From the NCBI GenBank assembly GCA_963618055.1, contig CAVERI010000002.1:1-64000 (forward strand): 64,000 nt of DNA, in the 5' to 3' direction. Both the position numbers and the translations under genes were made by a program. Positions 52,579 through 62,400 of the stretch are shown piece after piece; within the stretch, counting starts at the first letter, position 1; the number at the start of each line of letters is the position of its first letter. The notes beneath the pieces were generated by a model that worked only from the letters and a program-made list of their open reading frames with translations, did not search any database and was not told where the DNA came from. Source of the DNA: SFHK01 sp963618055. Its GTDB lineage: Bacteria > Bacillota > Clostridia > Christensenellales > Aristaeellaceae.

Positions 52579-53432
52579 CCGTGCGCGGCATGCGCCTGCG
52601 CGTTCACCCACTTACGCCCCTGATGCTGGCGCTGATCTATGTGCTGTCCGGCGGTCAGGCGCTGATTCCCTCGCTCATTGCGCTGGGCGCGCACGAAAGC
52701 GCGCACCTGCTGCTGGCGCTCCGTCTGCGCGCGCGCGTGGATGAAATCGAGCTGATGCCGTTCGGCGCGGCCATTCGCCTGTACGAGCTGTGGGAGTCCT
52801 CCCCGGGCGCGCTGATCGCCATTGCGCTGGCCGGCCCCGGCATGAATCTCGCGGCGGCCTCGCTGCTGGCGCTGGGGCTGTACGCCTTCCCGGCGGAGGC
52901 ATTTGCGCTGATTCCGCTGATTCGCATGAATCTGGCCATTGGTGCGGTGAATCTCCTGCCCGCGCTTCCGCTGGACGGCGGGCGCGCGCTGTGCGCGCTG
53001 ATGGCGCTGCGGATGGACAGGCACCGCGCCGTGCGCATCGGCGTAATCCTTGGCCGCGTGCTGGCGGCAGGCATCATGCTGTTTGCCGGCTTTCTCTGCC
53101 TGTCCGGCGAGCGCCTGCAGCTGGGTCTCGTGCTTTCGGCCGTCTACATCCTTGCCTCCGGCGAACGCGAACGGCGGCAGTCGGAGGGCGCGACGCTGCG
53201 CGCCATGCTCCTGAAGCCGAACGCGCCCGAAACGCCCGCGCCCGTGCGCTGGATCGCCATCTCCGAAACCGCGACCGTGCTGGACGCCGTGCGCGAGATG
53301 CGCCCCGGACACACGCACCTGTTCGCCGTGATGAACGCAAGCGGCGGCGTGCAGACCGTGCTCACCCAAGCCCGCGTCCTCGCCGCCGTGGAGCGCGACT
53401 CCACCTTGCCCCTCTCGTCGCTCATCGCGTAG
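52575..53432 (+). CDS. SpoIVFB-like site-2 protease (M50 family)
   Basis: 285 residues from TTG 52575, overlapping the upstream stop (TTGA), with GGAGGG upstream. Multiple TM helices; zinc motif HESAH at residues 40-44 (HExxH) and the third ligand in LPALPLDGGRAL (Asp134). A C-terminal CBS-like domain starts about residue 215 (WIAISETATVLDAV, GHTHLFAVMNASGG), as in SpoIVFB. It should cleave a membrane-bound pro-sigma factor (pro-sigma-K in B. subtilis) in the mother cell. Presence with SpoIVFA implies an endospore-forming ancestry. Confidence 0.85.
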   Translation: MTVRGMRLRVHPLTPLMLALIYVLSGGQALIPSLIALGAHESAHLLLALRLRARVDEIELMPFGAAIRLYELWESSPGALIAIALAGPGMNLAAASLLALGLYAFPAEAFALIPLIRMNLAIGAVNLLPALPLDGGRALCALMALRMDRHRAVRIGVILGRVLAAGIMLFAGFLCLSGERLQLGLVLSAVYILASGERERRQSEGATLRAMLLKPNAPETPAPVRWIAISETATVLDAVREMRPGHTHLFAVMNASGGVQTVLTQARVLAAVERDSTLPLSSLIA

Positions 53433-53472
53433 GCTGGCCGCGCCCACGCGCCGCGAATTTTGCGCTTCAGGC

Positions 53473-53501
53473 TTGCAAATCATGGATAGAAGTATTATAA
53501 T
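53473..53501 (+). promoter_or_regulatory. Promoter of the sugar-phosphate-isomerase-like gene
   Basis: TTGCAA (53473-53478), 17-bp spacer, TATAAT (53496-53501), 46 bp before the start codon. Confidence 0.8.
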
Positions 53502-53547
53502 AAAGTTGCGTAAACAGGTTTACAAATGAAATGGAGGCACGTTTTCT

Positions 53548-54468
53548 ATGATGAAAATTGCGGTTCAGACTGGCGGCCCGGAGGAAAGACTGGGCGTAGA
53601 TGCGACCTATCGGCTGGTAAAGGAAGCCGGCTTTGACGCGGTTGACGCGAATATCGACCATCTCGTCAGCGGACGCGACCTGCTCGACCGAAGGATTCCC
53701 GAAATTTTCCTTTCCGGCTCCGACAAGGAATGCGCCGAGCGCTTCCTGCCGTGGAAGGAAGCCGCGGAGAAGTACGGCATCGACAATTATCAGGCGCACG
53801 CGCCGTTCCCCAGCTATGTGTACGACGAGAACAGCGAGAAATACAACGATCAGATTCTCACGATGCTCAAGCGCATGATTCTGGGCTGCGATGTGATGAA
53901 CTGCCGCAACCTGATCATTCACCCCTTCTTCCTTGGCTATGATCAGCAGCTTGCGCCCGAGAAGGAGTGGGAGATCAACATCGACCGCTATTCCCGCCTG
54001 ATTCCGGAGGCGAAGAAGTACGGCGTAACGATCAACTTGGAAAACATGTTCACGGTGAAGCGCGGCAAGGTCTACGCGGCCTGCTGCTCGGACATCACCA
54101 CGGCCTGCCGCTATGTAGACACGCTCAACGGCCTTGCCGGCGGCAAGCAGTTCGGCTTCTGTCTGGATACCGGCCACCTGCTGCTCGTGGGGCTGGACGT
54201 GAAGAACGCCATGATCGAGCTGGGCGACCGCATTACCGCGTTCCACGTGCACGACAACGACGGCGCGCACGATCAGCATCTCGCGCCGTACATGGGCGTG
54301 CTGGACTGGAACCGCTTCGTGGAGGGTCTGAAGGCCATTGGCTATAACAAGACGATGAGCTTTGAAACCTTCAATATCTGGAACGTGATGGACGAGGAAA
54401 TCGCGCCGAAGATGATGCGGTTTATCGCTGAGTGCGGACGCACCTTCGCACGCCGCGCCGAGGCGTAA
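53548..54468 (+). CDS. Sugar phosphate isomerase/epimerase (xylose isomerase-like TIM barrel)
   Basis: 306 residues starting ATGATG at 53548 with GGAGG upstream. AP_endonuc_2-type barrel: KIAVQTGG, HAPFPSYV, NLIIHPFFLGYD, GVTINLENMF (metal Glu), FGFCLDTGHLLL (Asp/His), ITAFHVHDNDGAHDQHLAP (HVHDN) and MSFETFN. These give the metal-binding Glu-Asp-His-Glu set of sugar isomerases/epimerases such as tagatose or inosose enzymes. The substrate is not identifiable. It is monocistronic. Confidence 0.85.
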   Translation: MMKIAVQTGGPEERLGVDATYRLVKEAGFDAVDANIDHLVSGRDLLDRRIPEIFLSGSDKECAERFLPWKEAAEKYGIDNYQAHAPFPSYVYDENSEKYNDQILTMLKRMILGCDVMNCRNLIIHPFFLGYDQQLAPEKEWEINIDRYSRLIPEAKKYGVTINLENMFTVKRGKVYAACCSDITTACRYVDTLNGLAGGKQFGFCLDTGHLLLVGLDVKNAMIELGDRITAFHVHDNDGAHDQHLAPYMGVLDWNRFVEGLKAIGYNKTMSFETFNIWNVMDEEIAPKMMRFIAECGRTFARRAEA

Positions 54469-54531
54469 CGCATCTGTGCGCCGCCGTCGCGCGGCGCTGG
54501 CAAAGCCGACCGTACGGAAGGATGAATGGAA

Positions 54532-55410
54532 ATGAAGCGCGCTGCCTGCCTGTTTCTCGTGCTGCTCATGGCGCTGGGCGTCGTGTACGCGGAGGGCGAA
54601 GAACGAAGCCTTGGGAGCTTTCACTATCGTTTAAGCGGCGACGGAACCGCCGTGCTGACCGGATATGACCGGGGGCTGTCGATTCCCGAGCTCTCGATTC
54701 CCGCCACGCTGGACGGCCGCGCCGTTACCGCCATCGGCGACCGCGCGTTCGCGGACTGCGGCTGGCTTACGAAGGTCACGATTCCGGAGGGCGTAACGTC
54801 CATCGGAGAGGAGGCTTTCTCCGGCTGCGGCGCGCTTGAGGTTCTGCGGCTGCCGTCCACGCTTTCACAGCTTGCGACAACGGCGTTTGATGGCTGCGAC
54901 AGGCTGTCGCTGGAGCAGACCTCCGGCAGCTTCTACTATCAGGCAGCTGACGGCAAGGCGACAATTACCGGCTACGCACGCGAGAAGGGCGTTTCGGAAA
55001 TTCAGATTCCCGCGGCGCTGGGCGGGGCCGCCGTTACGGCGATCGGCGACCGCGCGTTCGCGGACTGCGACTGGCTGACGGCGGTCGAGATTCCGGAGGG
55101 CGTGACGAGCATCGGCGAGGAGGCGTTCTCCGGCTGCAAGGCGCTCAAAACCGTTCAGAAGCCCGCGACGCTTACAAGCGTCGCCGATACGGCGTTTGAT
55201 GGCTGCGAGGGGCTGAAGGAAGCGGCGCAGGAAACGCAGACGAAGTCGGAAAAACACAATTACGTGCTGAACACCAACACGAAAAAGTTTCACAAAACCG
55301 GCTGCGGAAGCGTCAAGCAGATGAAGGATAAGAACAAAAAGATGTTTTACGGCACGCGCGAGGAAGCGATCAAGAAGGGCTATTCGCCGTGCAAAAAATG
55401 CAATCCATAA
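54532..55410 (+). CDS. Secreted LRR_5 protein with C-terminal Ada-like metal-binding module
   Basis: 292 residues from ATG 54532 (another ATG at 54526). Signal peptide MKRAACLFLVLLMALGVVYA. Two copies of an LRR_5 unit with nearly identical phrases (VTAIGDRAFADC, PEGVTSIGEEAFSGC) occur at ~35-105 and ~155-220. The last ~50 residues (NYVLNTNTKKFHKTGC to YSPCKKCNP) are an Ada-like zinc-binding module (C...C..C) often found at the end of Clostridial nucleases and surface proteins. It may link LRR-mediated binding to a metal- or DNA-associated tail. A GC hairpin lies between it and the upstream gene. Confidence 0.85.
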   Translation: MKRAACLFLVLLMALGVVYAEGEERSLGSFHYRLSGDGTAVLTGYDRGLSIPELSIPATLDGRAVTAIGDRAFADCGWLTKVTIPEGVTSIGEEAFSGCGALEVLRLPSTLSQLATTAFDGCDRLSLEQTSGSFYYQAADGKATITGYAREKGVSEIQIPAALGGAAVTAIGDRAFADCDWLTAVEIPEGVTSIGEEAFSGCKALKTVQKPATLTSVADTAFDGCEGLKEAAQETQTKSEKHNYVLNTNTKKFHKTGCGSVKQMKDKNKKMFYGTREEAIKKGYSPCKKCNP

Positions 55411-55512
55411 GACGGACTGCCGCGAGCCGCCTCCAAACGCGCCAAAGAGCCGGGAGCGGCTCGCTTCGTAAAAATCCAAAGTTGAAAAAAACATGTTTTT
55501 CCACGGAAGGAA

Positions 55513-55541
55513 TTGTTTTTGCGCCGGAAATGTGGTATGAT
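55513..55541 (+). promoter_or_regulatory. Promoter of the tandem membrane-protein genes
   Basis: TTGTTT (55513-55518), 17-bp spacer, TATGAT (55536-55541), 38 bp before the start at 55580. It may drive the three genes up to 57793. Confidence 0.7.
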
Positions 55542-55579
55542 AGTCGGGAAACAATCGTCACGAAGGGATGGATTTAACA

Positions 55580-56326
55580 ATGGCAGGAAATCGCGCGCAC
55601 GCAATGAACACCCGGAAAAAGAAAGAGCCCTTTACCTTCAGTAAGCTCACGCCCAAACAGAAAAAGCTTTGGAAGTGGGGCGCAATCATCGTTGCGTGTC
55701 TGCTGGTGGTCATTGTCGTGCTGGGTCAGTATGACCTTCTGCCGCATTTTAAGGGCAACCTGCATCTCGTCGGCGGAAAGCTTCTGGGCGTTGACGCAAA
55801 CGACGTTATCGTCAATCTGGGCGACAGCAAGAATACCGAGTATTACAAAATCGGAAAATTTGACGTGCCGGAGGGCTTCGAGCTTTTGGGTGAGGATACC
55901 GTAAACGTGCGAAGCGACGAGCTTGAGACCGAATGGGTCATTAAGCCCTCGGAGGGCTATCAGGGCGTGCAGTATATCGCGGTGTGCGGCACCAGCGAGT
56001 CCGCCGAGAAGCGCAAGGAAGCGGTTCGCAGTCTGGGCGCGGTCGTCGATTCGGAAACCGAGGAAACCACCTATCCCGATCTGACCGAGGGCGTGTCCCC
56101 GGTGAAAAACGTCGCGTTCAGCGGATATATTTACGGCGACGAGCAAAAGGATACGTACAGCGGCATGTACAATCGCTACTTCAGCACCTTCATTCCCGGC
56201 GAGGAAAAGGACAGCAGCATCATGGTCATGATTACCTGCAAGGCTAAAAAGCAGGAAAACCTGCCCGACGAGGCGACGCTGGTCGAGCTGATGGGCAGGG
56301 TTGTGGACGGAATCACCACGAAGTAA
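55580..56326 (+). CDS. Membrane-anchored protein, tandem paralogue A
   Basis: 248 residues from ATG 55580. A basic N-terminus (RKKKEPFTFSKLTPKQKKL) precedes one TM helix (~35-57) and an extracellular acidic domain of ~190 residues. LPHFKGNLHLVGGKLLGVDAND links TM and domain. The neighbour at 56400 shares the order FxFxxxTxKQK - TM - LPH...GxLxxxGGK, so the two arose by duplication. No enzyme motif is seen; it may be a cell-envelope sensor or lipid-domain protein. Function unknown. Confidence 0.7.
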   Translation: MAGNRAHAMNTRKKKEPFTFSKLTPKQKKLWKWGAIIVACLLVVIVVLGQYDLLPHFKGNLHLVGGKLLGVDANDVIVNLGDSKNTEYYKIGKFDVPEGFELLGEDTVNVRSDELETEWVIKPSEGYQGVQYIAVCGTSESAEKRKEAVRSLGAVVDSETEETTYPDLTEGVSPVKNVAFSGYIYGDEQKDTYSGMYNRYFSTFIPGEEKDSSIMVMITCKAKKQENLPDEATLVELMGRVVDGITTK

Positions 56327-56399
56327 AACCGCACCAGCGATGGAAATCCGCGGCCGTCAGAAGCGCGTCGCGGATTTCTGTGTAGAAAGGAAGGGAAAC

Positions 56400-57143
56400 A
56401 TGGCGAAAAGAAACTCGGCGCACGCGCAGAAGCGGCGCGCGGCGGCGAAGCCGTTCAGCTTCAGGGAGATGACGGCGAAACAGAAGAGAATTGCGGCGCT
56501 GATTGTCTCGGTGTGTGTGGTTGTCCTTGCGGCAATCGTGCTTTTGTGCGCGGACGTGCTTCCGCATCGGGACGGCAGTCTGAACGTGCGGGGCGGCAAG
56601 GCGCAGACGACGCGCGAAAACGCGCTGGTGATCAACGGCGGAAGTCAGGCAGAGCCGAAATATTTCGAAATTGCCACCGTGAGCGGCACGATGGACGGCT
56701 TTACCCTGACTGAATACACCGTCGATAAGGGCGACGAGAACATCACGCAGTTCTGGTACGAGGCCGACGACGCGGAAAACGAGATTTACCACTATTATCT
56801 TTGCGGCATTCCCATGCGCGCCGAAAAAACGATGCGCGCGTCGGCAATGGCGCGCGGACTGATTTCGAGCGAAGCGGCGGAAGACGCGGCCATTCCCGGC
56901 GAGGTGCGCGGGACGTATGACGACGGCCGCGCCTATTGCGGCTACGCGCTGCTTCAGCAGGACGCGGAGAACGACGGCGGGATGTGGCACCGCTACCTGT
57001 TCCTGTATACGGACGCCGGAGAAAACGCCTGCGTGCTTATGCAGGTGGACAGCCGCGCGAAGACCGAGGCAGGGCTGGCGACGGAGGAAGCGCTGCTCGC
57101 CTTTGCGCGCGAGGCGTGGAAGAACGTGGAGCTTTTGAAATGA
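56400..57143 (+). CDS. Membrane-anchored protein, tandem paralogue B
   Basis: 247 residues from ATG 56400 with GAAAGGAAGGGAAA upstream. Same plan as the gene before it: basic start (AKRNSAHAQKRRAAAKPFSF), TM helix (~32-54), LPHRDGSLNVRGGKAQ, then a ~190-residue outer domain with two Cys. Sequence identity to paralogue A is low outside the N-terminal third. It overlaps the AlkZ-related gene by 4 bp (ATGA), so it is translationally coupled to it. Confidence 0.7.
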   Translation: MAKRNSAHAQKRRAAAKPFSFREMTAKQKRIAALIVSVCVVVLAAIVLLCADVLPHRDGSLNVRGGKAQTTRENALVINGGSQAEPKYFEIATVSGTMDGFTLTEYTVDKGDENITQFWYEADDAENEIYHYYLCGIPMRAEKTMRASAMARGLISSEAAEDAAIPGEVRGTYDDGRAYCGYALLQQDAENDGGMWHRYLFLYTDAGENACVLMQVDSRAKTEAGLATEEALLAFAREAWKNVELLK

Positions 57144-57793
57144 GAGCGTCCCTGAAGTGCGCAAACGACGCCGCGCATTTGGTTTCGGAAATCGGCTTTC
57201 TGCCGCTGTTTGCGGGGTCGATTCCCGGCTTTTCGGTGGAGGAGCTTACGCCGGGACAATGGTGGACGGGTCTCGCGGATGATCCGTGGGGCTGGCGCGA
57301 AACATTAGCCGGGCGCGGAGACGTGATCTACGGCAAGCTATTCGAGGGTCGCGCGGGGTTCGTGAGCCGGGAATGGTTCCCGACGCTGATCAACCTGCGG
57401 CGCGACGGCTACGATTTTGATTCACGCTGGGAGGAAGGCCTCGCGACGCCGCTGTGCCACGCGATCATGCGCGAGGTGGAAAAGGAGCCGGGGCTTTTGA
57501 AAAGCGAATTGAAAAAGCGCGCCGGCGCAAAGGGCTTTGAGGGCGCGGTGACGCTTTTACAGGAGCAGACCTACCTGCTCATAGGCGGCTTCGAGCGCAG
57601 GCGAAATCGCTTCGGCGAACCCTACGGCTGGCATATCGCGCGCCTGACAACCCCGGAGGCCATGTTCGGCGCGGAATGGGCTACTCAAATGTACGCGGAA
57701 GCGACGGAGGCATCTCGCGCGCGTATCGAAGCGCACCTGCGCGCCCTTCTTCCCAAGGCGGAGCCGGAGGCGCTGCGCCGTCTGATCGGCTGA
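57140..57793 (+). CDS. AlkZ-related protein
   Basis: 217 residues from ATG 57140. The segments EIGFLPLFAGSIPGFSVEEL, WWTGLADDPWGWRE, GKLFEGRAGFVSREWFP and RRDGYDFDSRWEEGLA are characteristic of a Clostridial family annotated as AlkZ-related, remotely similar to HTH_42/AlkZ DNA glycosylases that unhook interstrand crosslinks. The catalytic QxQ motif of AlkZ is not evident (LLQEQTYLL carries a QEQ), so activity is uncertain. It overlaps the upstream gene by 4 bp. Confidence 0.75.
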   Translation: MRASLKCANDAAHLVSEIGFLPLFAGSIPGFSVEELTPGQWWTGLADDPWGWRETLAGRGDVIYGKLFEGRAGFVSREWFPTLINLRRDGYDFDSRWEEGLATPLCHAIMREVEKEPGLLKSELKKRAGAKGFEGAVTLLQEQTYLLIGGFERRRNRFGEPYGWHIARLTTPEAMFGAEWATQMYAEATEASRARIEAHLRALLPKAEPEALRRLIG

Positions 57794-57826
57794 AGGAAGT
57801 TGACCGCCGAATTAACGCGGATACGC

Positions 57827-57854
57827 TTGTAACGGGGCGCGTATGCGGTATAAT
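57827..57854 (+). promoter_or_regulatory. Promoter of the serS T-box transcript
   Basis: TTGTAA (57827-57832), 16-bp spacer, TATAAT (57849-57854). Transcription should begin near 57861, at the T-box stem I. Confidence 0.8.
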
Positions 57855-57860
57855 AAAGCC

Positions 57861-58074
57861 AGCGATGAAGGGAATGTACGCGCGTTTCGGTTTCTTCAGA
57901 GATCCGGCGGCTGGTGCGAGCCGGAGGAACGCACGCGCGCTTCCATCCCAGAGCACTCCGCGACGAGCGGAGCGGGCTCGGCCCGTTACAGCCGGATGAG
58001 GTGCCGGGCAACCGGCAAAAAGGGTGGTACCGCGGTCTATCATCGCCCCTGCTGATGGCAGGGGCGTTATTTTT
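57861..58074 (+). promoter_or_regulatory. Serine-specific T-box leader of serS
   Basis: Stem I pairs GGGA (57870-57873) with TCCC (57946-57949) and CGCGCG (57879-57884) with CGCGCG (57934-57939). The internal loop between them carries TCC, a Ser codon, at 57942-57944, as the specifier. The apical loop ggctggtgcgagcc follows the T-box pattern. The antiterminator AGGGTGGTACCGCG is at 58021-58034, and the terminator (9-bp stem 58044-58052 / 58058-58066) ends with TTATTTTT. Uncharged tRNA-Ser should switch on serS. Confidence 0.95.
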
Positions 58075-58087
58075 GGAGAGTGAAAGC

Positions 58088-59359
58088 ATGCTTGATCTGA
58101 ATCTGATTCGTTCCAACCCGGATTTCGTGAAGGACGCGCTGAAAAAGCGCGAGTACGACGTTGACTTTACCGAGCTGCTTGCGTGGGACGCGCGTCGCCG
58201 CGAGCTGATTCTCGAAAACGAAAACGCGAAGGCCGAGAGCAACAAAAAGAGCAAGGAAATCCCCATGCGCAAAAAGCAGGGGCTGGACGCGAGCGACCTT
58301 CTGAACGAGCTGAAGGAGCTGAAGGAAAAGATTGCCGTGATGGACGCGGAGCAGAGCGAGCTGGAGGAAAAGATTCGCCGCTTCGTGCTGGCGCTTCCAA
58401 ACCTGCCCGCCGAGGACGTGGCCGCCGGCGGCAAGGAAAACAACCGTCCCGTAAAGGTGTTCGGTGAGAAGCCCGTGTTCGAGTTTGAGCCGAAGAACCA
58501 TGTGGATCTGTGCACGTCGCTGGGTCTCATCGACTACGAGCGCGGCGTGAAGATGGGCGGCAACGGCTTCTGGCTGTACACCGGCGAGGGCGCGAAGCTC
58601 GAATGGGCGCTGCTCAACTACTTCATCACCGAGCACCTGAAGGACGGCTACGAGTTCATGCTGCCGCCGCACATCCTGACCTACGAGTGCGGCCTGACGG
58701 CCGGTCAGTTTCCGAAGTTTGAGGACGACGTGTTCCGTCTGACTGAGGAAGGCTTCCACTTCCTGCTCCCGACGGCGGAGACCGCGCTGATCAACCTGTA
58801 CCGCGGCGAAATTCTCAACGAGGCCGACCTGCCCAAGCGCCTGTTCGCCTACACGCCCTGCTACCGCCGTGAAGCCGGTACGTACCGCGCCAGCGAGCGC
58901 GGCATGATTCGCGGCCACCAGTTCAACAAGATTGAAATGTTCGGCTACACCCGCCCCGAGGACAGCGACGCCATGCTGCAGGAGCTGATCGGCAAGGCCT
59001 GCCGTCTGGTCGAGGGTCTGGGTCTGCATTACCGCCTGTCCAAGCTCGCCGCGGGCGACTGCTCCGCGTCGATGGCCACGACCTACGACATCGAGCTGTG
59101 GATTCCCAGCATGGACGAGTACAAGGAGTGCTCCAGCGTGTCTAACGCCCGCGACTATCAGGCGCGCCGCGGCAACATCCGCTTCCGCCGCGCCGAGAGC
59201 AAGAAGCTCGAGTACGTGCACACGCTCAACGGCTCCGGTCTGGCCACCAGCCGCCTGATACCCGCCATCGTGGAGCAGTTCCAGCAGCCCGACGGCAGCG
59301 TGGTCGTTCCCGAAAAGCTGCGCCCGTTCTATGGCAAGGATCGGATCACAAAGAAGTAA
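58088..59359 (+). CDS. serS: Seryl-tRNA synthetase
   Basis: 423 residues from ATG 58088 with GGAGAG upstream; the longer frame lies in the T-box. An N-terminal coiled-coil arm (~25-100, KSKEIPMRKKQ..., DLLNELKELKEKIAVMDAEQ) contacts the tRNA-Ser long arm. Class II motifs: motif 2 FRRAES- and TPCYRREAGTYRASERGMIRG-type segments and motif 3 NGSGLATSRLIPAIVE. It also charges tRNA-Sec where present. It is followed by a terminator. Confidence 0.97.
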   Translation: MLDLNLIRSNPDFVKDALKKREYDVDFTELLAWDARRRELILENENAKAESNKKSKEIPMRKKQGLDASDLLNELKELKEKIAVMDAEQSELEEKIRRFVLALPNLPAEDVAAGGKENNRPVKVFGEKPVFEFEPKNHVDLCTSLGLIDYERGVKMGGNGFWLYTGEGAKLEWALLNYFITEHLKDGYEFMLPPHILTYECGLTAGQFPKFEDDVFRLTEEGFHFLLPTAETALINLYRGEILNEADLPKRLFAYTPCYRREAGTYRASERGMIRGHQFNKIEMFGYTRPEDSDAMLQELIGKACRLVEGLGLHYRLSKLAAGDCSASMATTYDIELWIPSMDEYKECSSVSNARDYQARRGNIRFRRAESKKLEYVHTLNGSGLATSRLIPAIVEQFQQPDGSVVVPEKLRPFYGKDRITKK

Positions 59360-59408
59360 TCCGTATCGAAAAAAGGAAATAAACGAACGTCCGTAAGGAT
59401 GATTAAAG

Positions 59409-59446
59409 GCCTGTCGCGGCATTCAAATGCTGCGGCAGGCTCTTTT
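59409..59446 (+). terminator. Terminator of serS (likely bidirectional)
   Basis: A 13-bp stem with G-U pairs (59409-59421 and 59428-59440), followed by TCTTTT. On the minus strand the same stem, followed by CTTTAATC, could end addB. Confidence 0.85.
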
Positions 59447-59465
59447 GCTGTTTATTGGGGAAGCG

Positions 59466-62400
59466 CTATTCCTCCGTTGCCTCGCCCGCTTCCTCCCGGA
59501 TTCGTTCGTACACCTCGTTAAAGCTCATTTTGCGGATTTTGCGTCCCTTGCCTCCGGGAATCTGCTTATCCAGCATGCACGCGCCCTTGTAATCGCAGAA
59601 GCGGCACGCGTCGGACACCTCCGAACGCGCCGGAGTGATTTCGGTTTCTCCGGAGGAAATGGCGTTTGTGAAGCGCGCGGCGCGTTCGAGCGAATGGCGC
59701 ATAAGCAGGCTGAATTCATCCTCCGTCGCCATGTTCGTGCGCGCGTCCGGCTCGCCGCTCTGAAGAAAGCGAACGCGGAATACCCTTTCCGGCTCCCGCG
59801 CCATGCGGCGAATCAGCGCGCTGTCGCGAGGCAGGATGCCCTCCATGCGCAGCTTTTCGGCGCGCAGCTTCTCGATTTCCTCCTCGTTCAGGCTCTCGGT
59901 GTTGATCACCGGGTCGTCCACGCGGAAATAGAACGCGCCCGCGCTTCGAGCGCCGTATTTGTGAATCGCCTCCGCCAGATAGAGGATCAGCTGAAGCTGT
60001 AGGCCCTCGTATACCTCCCCCGCGTCCAGCTTTTTGCCGCCGCGCTTGTAGTCGATCACGCGCAGATAGCGCTCGCCCGCGTCCGCCATGCCGTCGATGC
60101 GGTCGATGCGGCCGTCCAAGCGCGTCTGCGTGTTCGTGTGCAGCTTCAGGCTGTACCGTCCCTCGCCGAACGCCATTTCCAGCTCGACCGGCCGGAACGC
60201 GCTGCCGCGAAGCTGCGCGCTGAGCGCGCGGGCGGCGCGCGCCAGTATGCGCCGCATCCGCCGCGCCTCCGCCTGCACAACGCCGTTTTCGCCGATCACC
60301 TCGCGAATCGCGCCCTCGAGCAGCGCGTCCGAAATCGCGTTCATCCGCCGAACGGCTTCCTCCTCCGACGGCGTCTCCGGCTCATCCTTTCCCTGCTCAA
60401 GGAAGGCGTGCACCGCGTCATGATAGAACGTACCCTCGTCCTTCGCGTTCAGGCCAAACGGCTCCTCCCTCTCCGGCTTCAGCGCGTATTTCACAAAATG
60501 CGCGAACGGGCACGCCGCGAACGATTCCAGCCGCGTGACCGAAACCTTCGAAAGCGAGCCGTACACCTCGCGCGCCAGCTTGGGCGTAATCCGCTCGCTT
60601 GAGATGTTCTGCCCCAGCGCCGCGCGCAGACGCGCCACGCCGCCGGAATCCTTCAAGGCGTTCAGTGCTTCCCTGCCCGCGTCCGTCAGCCTGCCCTCAC
60701 TCAAATCCACGGCTAAGCAGCTTTCCGCCGCCTGCGCCGCCGAAACGCGCATGCGCTCCATCTGCTCATCCTGCGCCACGCCGCCGCGCGCCTCAATGCC
60801 GGGAAAGATCGTTTTCGTTTCCTCAACCAACGCACCCGGCGTTACCGCCGCACCGTCCTGCGTGCTCATCGGATAGGTGATGCACAGGTAGCGCCGCGCC
60901 ATGGCAAGCGCGTTTTTCAGATACATGCGGTCGGTTCGCGTGCGCGCCAGCGCGCCGGAGCCCAGAAAGCACTCCAGCCGCTTGGACATATCCGCCAGCT
61001 CGCCAACGTCAAACAGGCCGCCGTCCTCCGCGCCGGACGCCGCAGACTGCCCGATGACGATCAGCGCCTCCACCGTGCCCGAGCCCGCGCGCGCCGCGCC
61101 CGTGGCCACAACCGCGTCGCCCGACTGCGGCAGCGGCTTGATCTGGGAGGCGCTGAACGCGCGGGCGAACATCTCCGTCAATTCCTCCTTGGAAACGCGC
61201 GCGTCGCCCAGCAGCTCGTTCATCTGATCGAGCGTGCCGATGACCCGGTTCCACACCTGCGCGTCCTCAGCCGCGAGCGCGCGCTGTCCGAGCGCGATCA
61301 GCCGCTCCCGCATCGCGTCGCCCTTTTCGGCGGCGTTCAACCGCTCAAGATAGGCAAAAATCGCCGAAAGCTGCTCGGAAAGCGTCTTCGCGCCGGTCAG
61401 GCGCTCATTCAGTTCGATCATCGGCTCCGCCAGCTGCTGCCGAATCGGCTCCAGCTGCGCGCGCGTTTCCGCGTCCCCGCGGCGCAGGGGCTTCAGCACC
61501 TCACGCGCCCGCAGACCGTTGCGCGCAATATACCCCAGCATGCGGTCGCCCTCGTCGTCCGTAATGGCGGCATAGCCCGTCAAAAGCAGCGTGCTCAGAT
61601 CCGCGTCCGCGCCGCTGAGCAGCCGCATCGTTTCCAGCAGGAACCGCGCCAGCGGATGCCTGTCCAGCGGACGGCTTTCCGCCGCGAACAGCGGGATTTC
61701 ATACTCGGCAAAGGCCGCCGTCAGCGCGTCCATGTATTCCGTTGGGTTCCCCACAAGCACCATGATGTCGCGATAGCGCCAGCCGTTTTTCATGGCCAGC
61801 CTGCGCGTGAGCGCCGCCGCGAAGCGCGCCTCCTCCATGGGATTTCGAAGCGCCGCCAGCTGCACCGATGTGTTCCCGGCGCGATATCTCTCCGGCGGCG
61901 AGCAGAACACCTCGCGCGCCAGAAAGCCCGCCGCGTTCGGCGCGTATCCGGCTTCGTTCAGCCTTTCGCGCTTCCATTCGATTCCCGCCGCGTTCATCCC
62001 CCGCGCCAGACGCTCAAAAGAGGCCTGAAGCGGCCCGAACAGCGTGAAATCGCGCGCGTTTCCATCGTTTTCCAGCGGAAGAAACACCGCCGCGTGACGC
62101 ACGAACCCGGCAAGGCGCGTGACGAAATCGTTCCAGATCGGCGTGGTCAAATCGAAGCCAAAGGCGAACACCGAAGCGTCCCGCAGCGACGGCGCGCCGG
62201 GAAGGCGCTCCATGGCCACCCGAATCTCATCCTCGCCATCCTGAAACCGCCCGGCCAGCGCCTCCTCGTAGGCCGCGTACAGCAGGGAAAGGTCGTGCAT
62301 CTTCCACTTCAGTGCGCCGTCCTCGCTCTGTTCGGAAAGCGAAAGAAGCGCGTGCGGAGCAACGCCCGCCTGCTTAAAGCGGATCACTTCCTCCACAACG

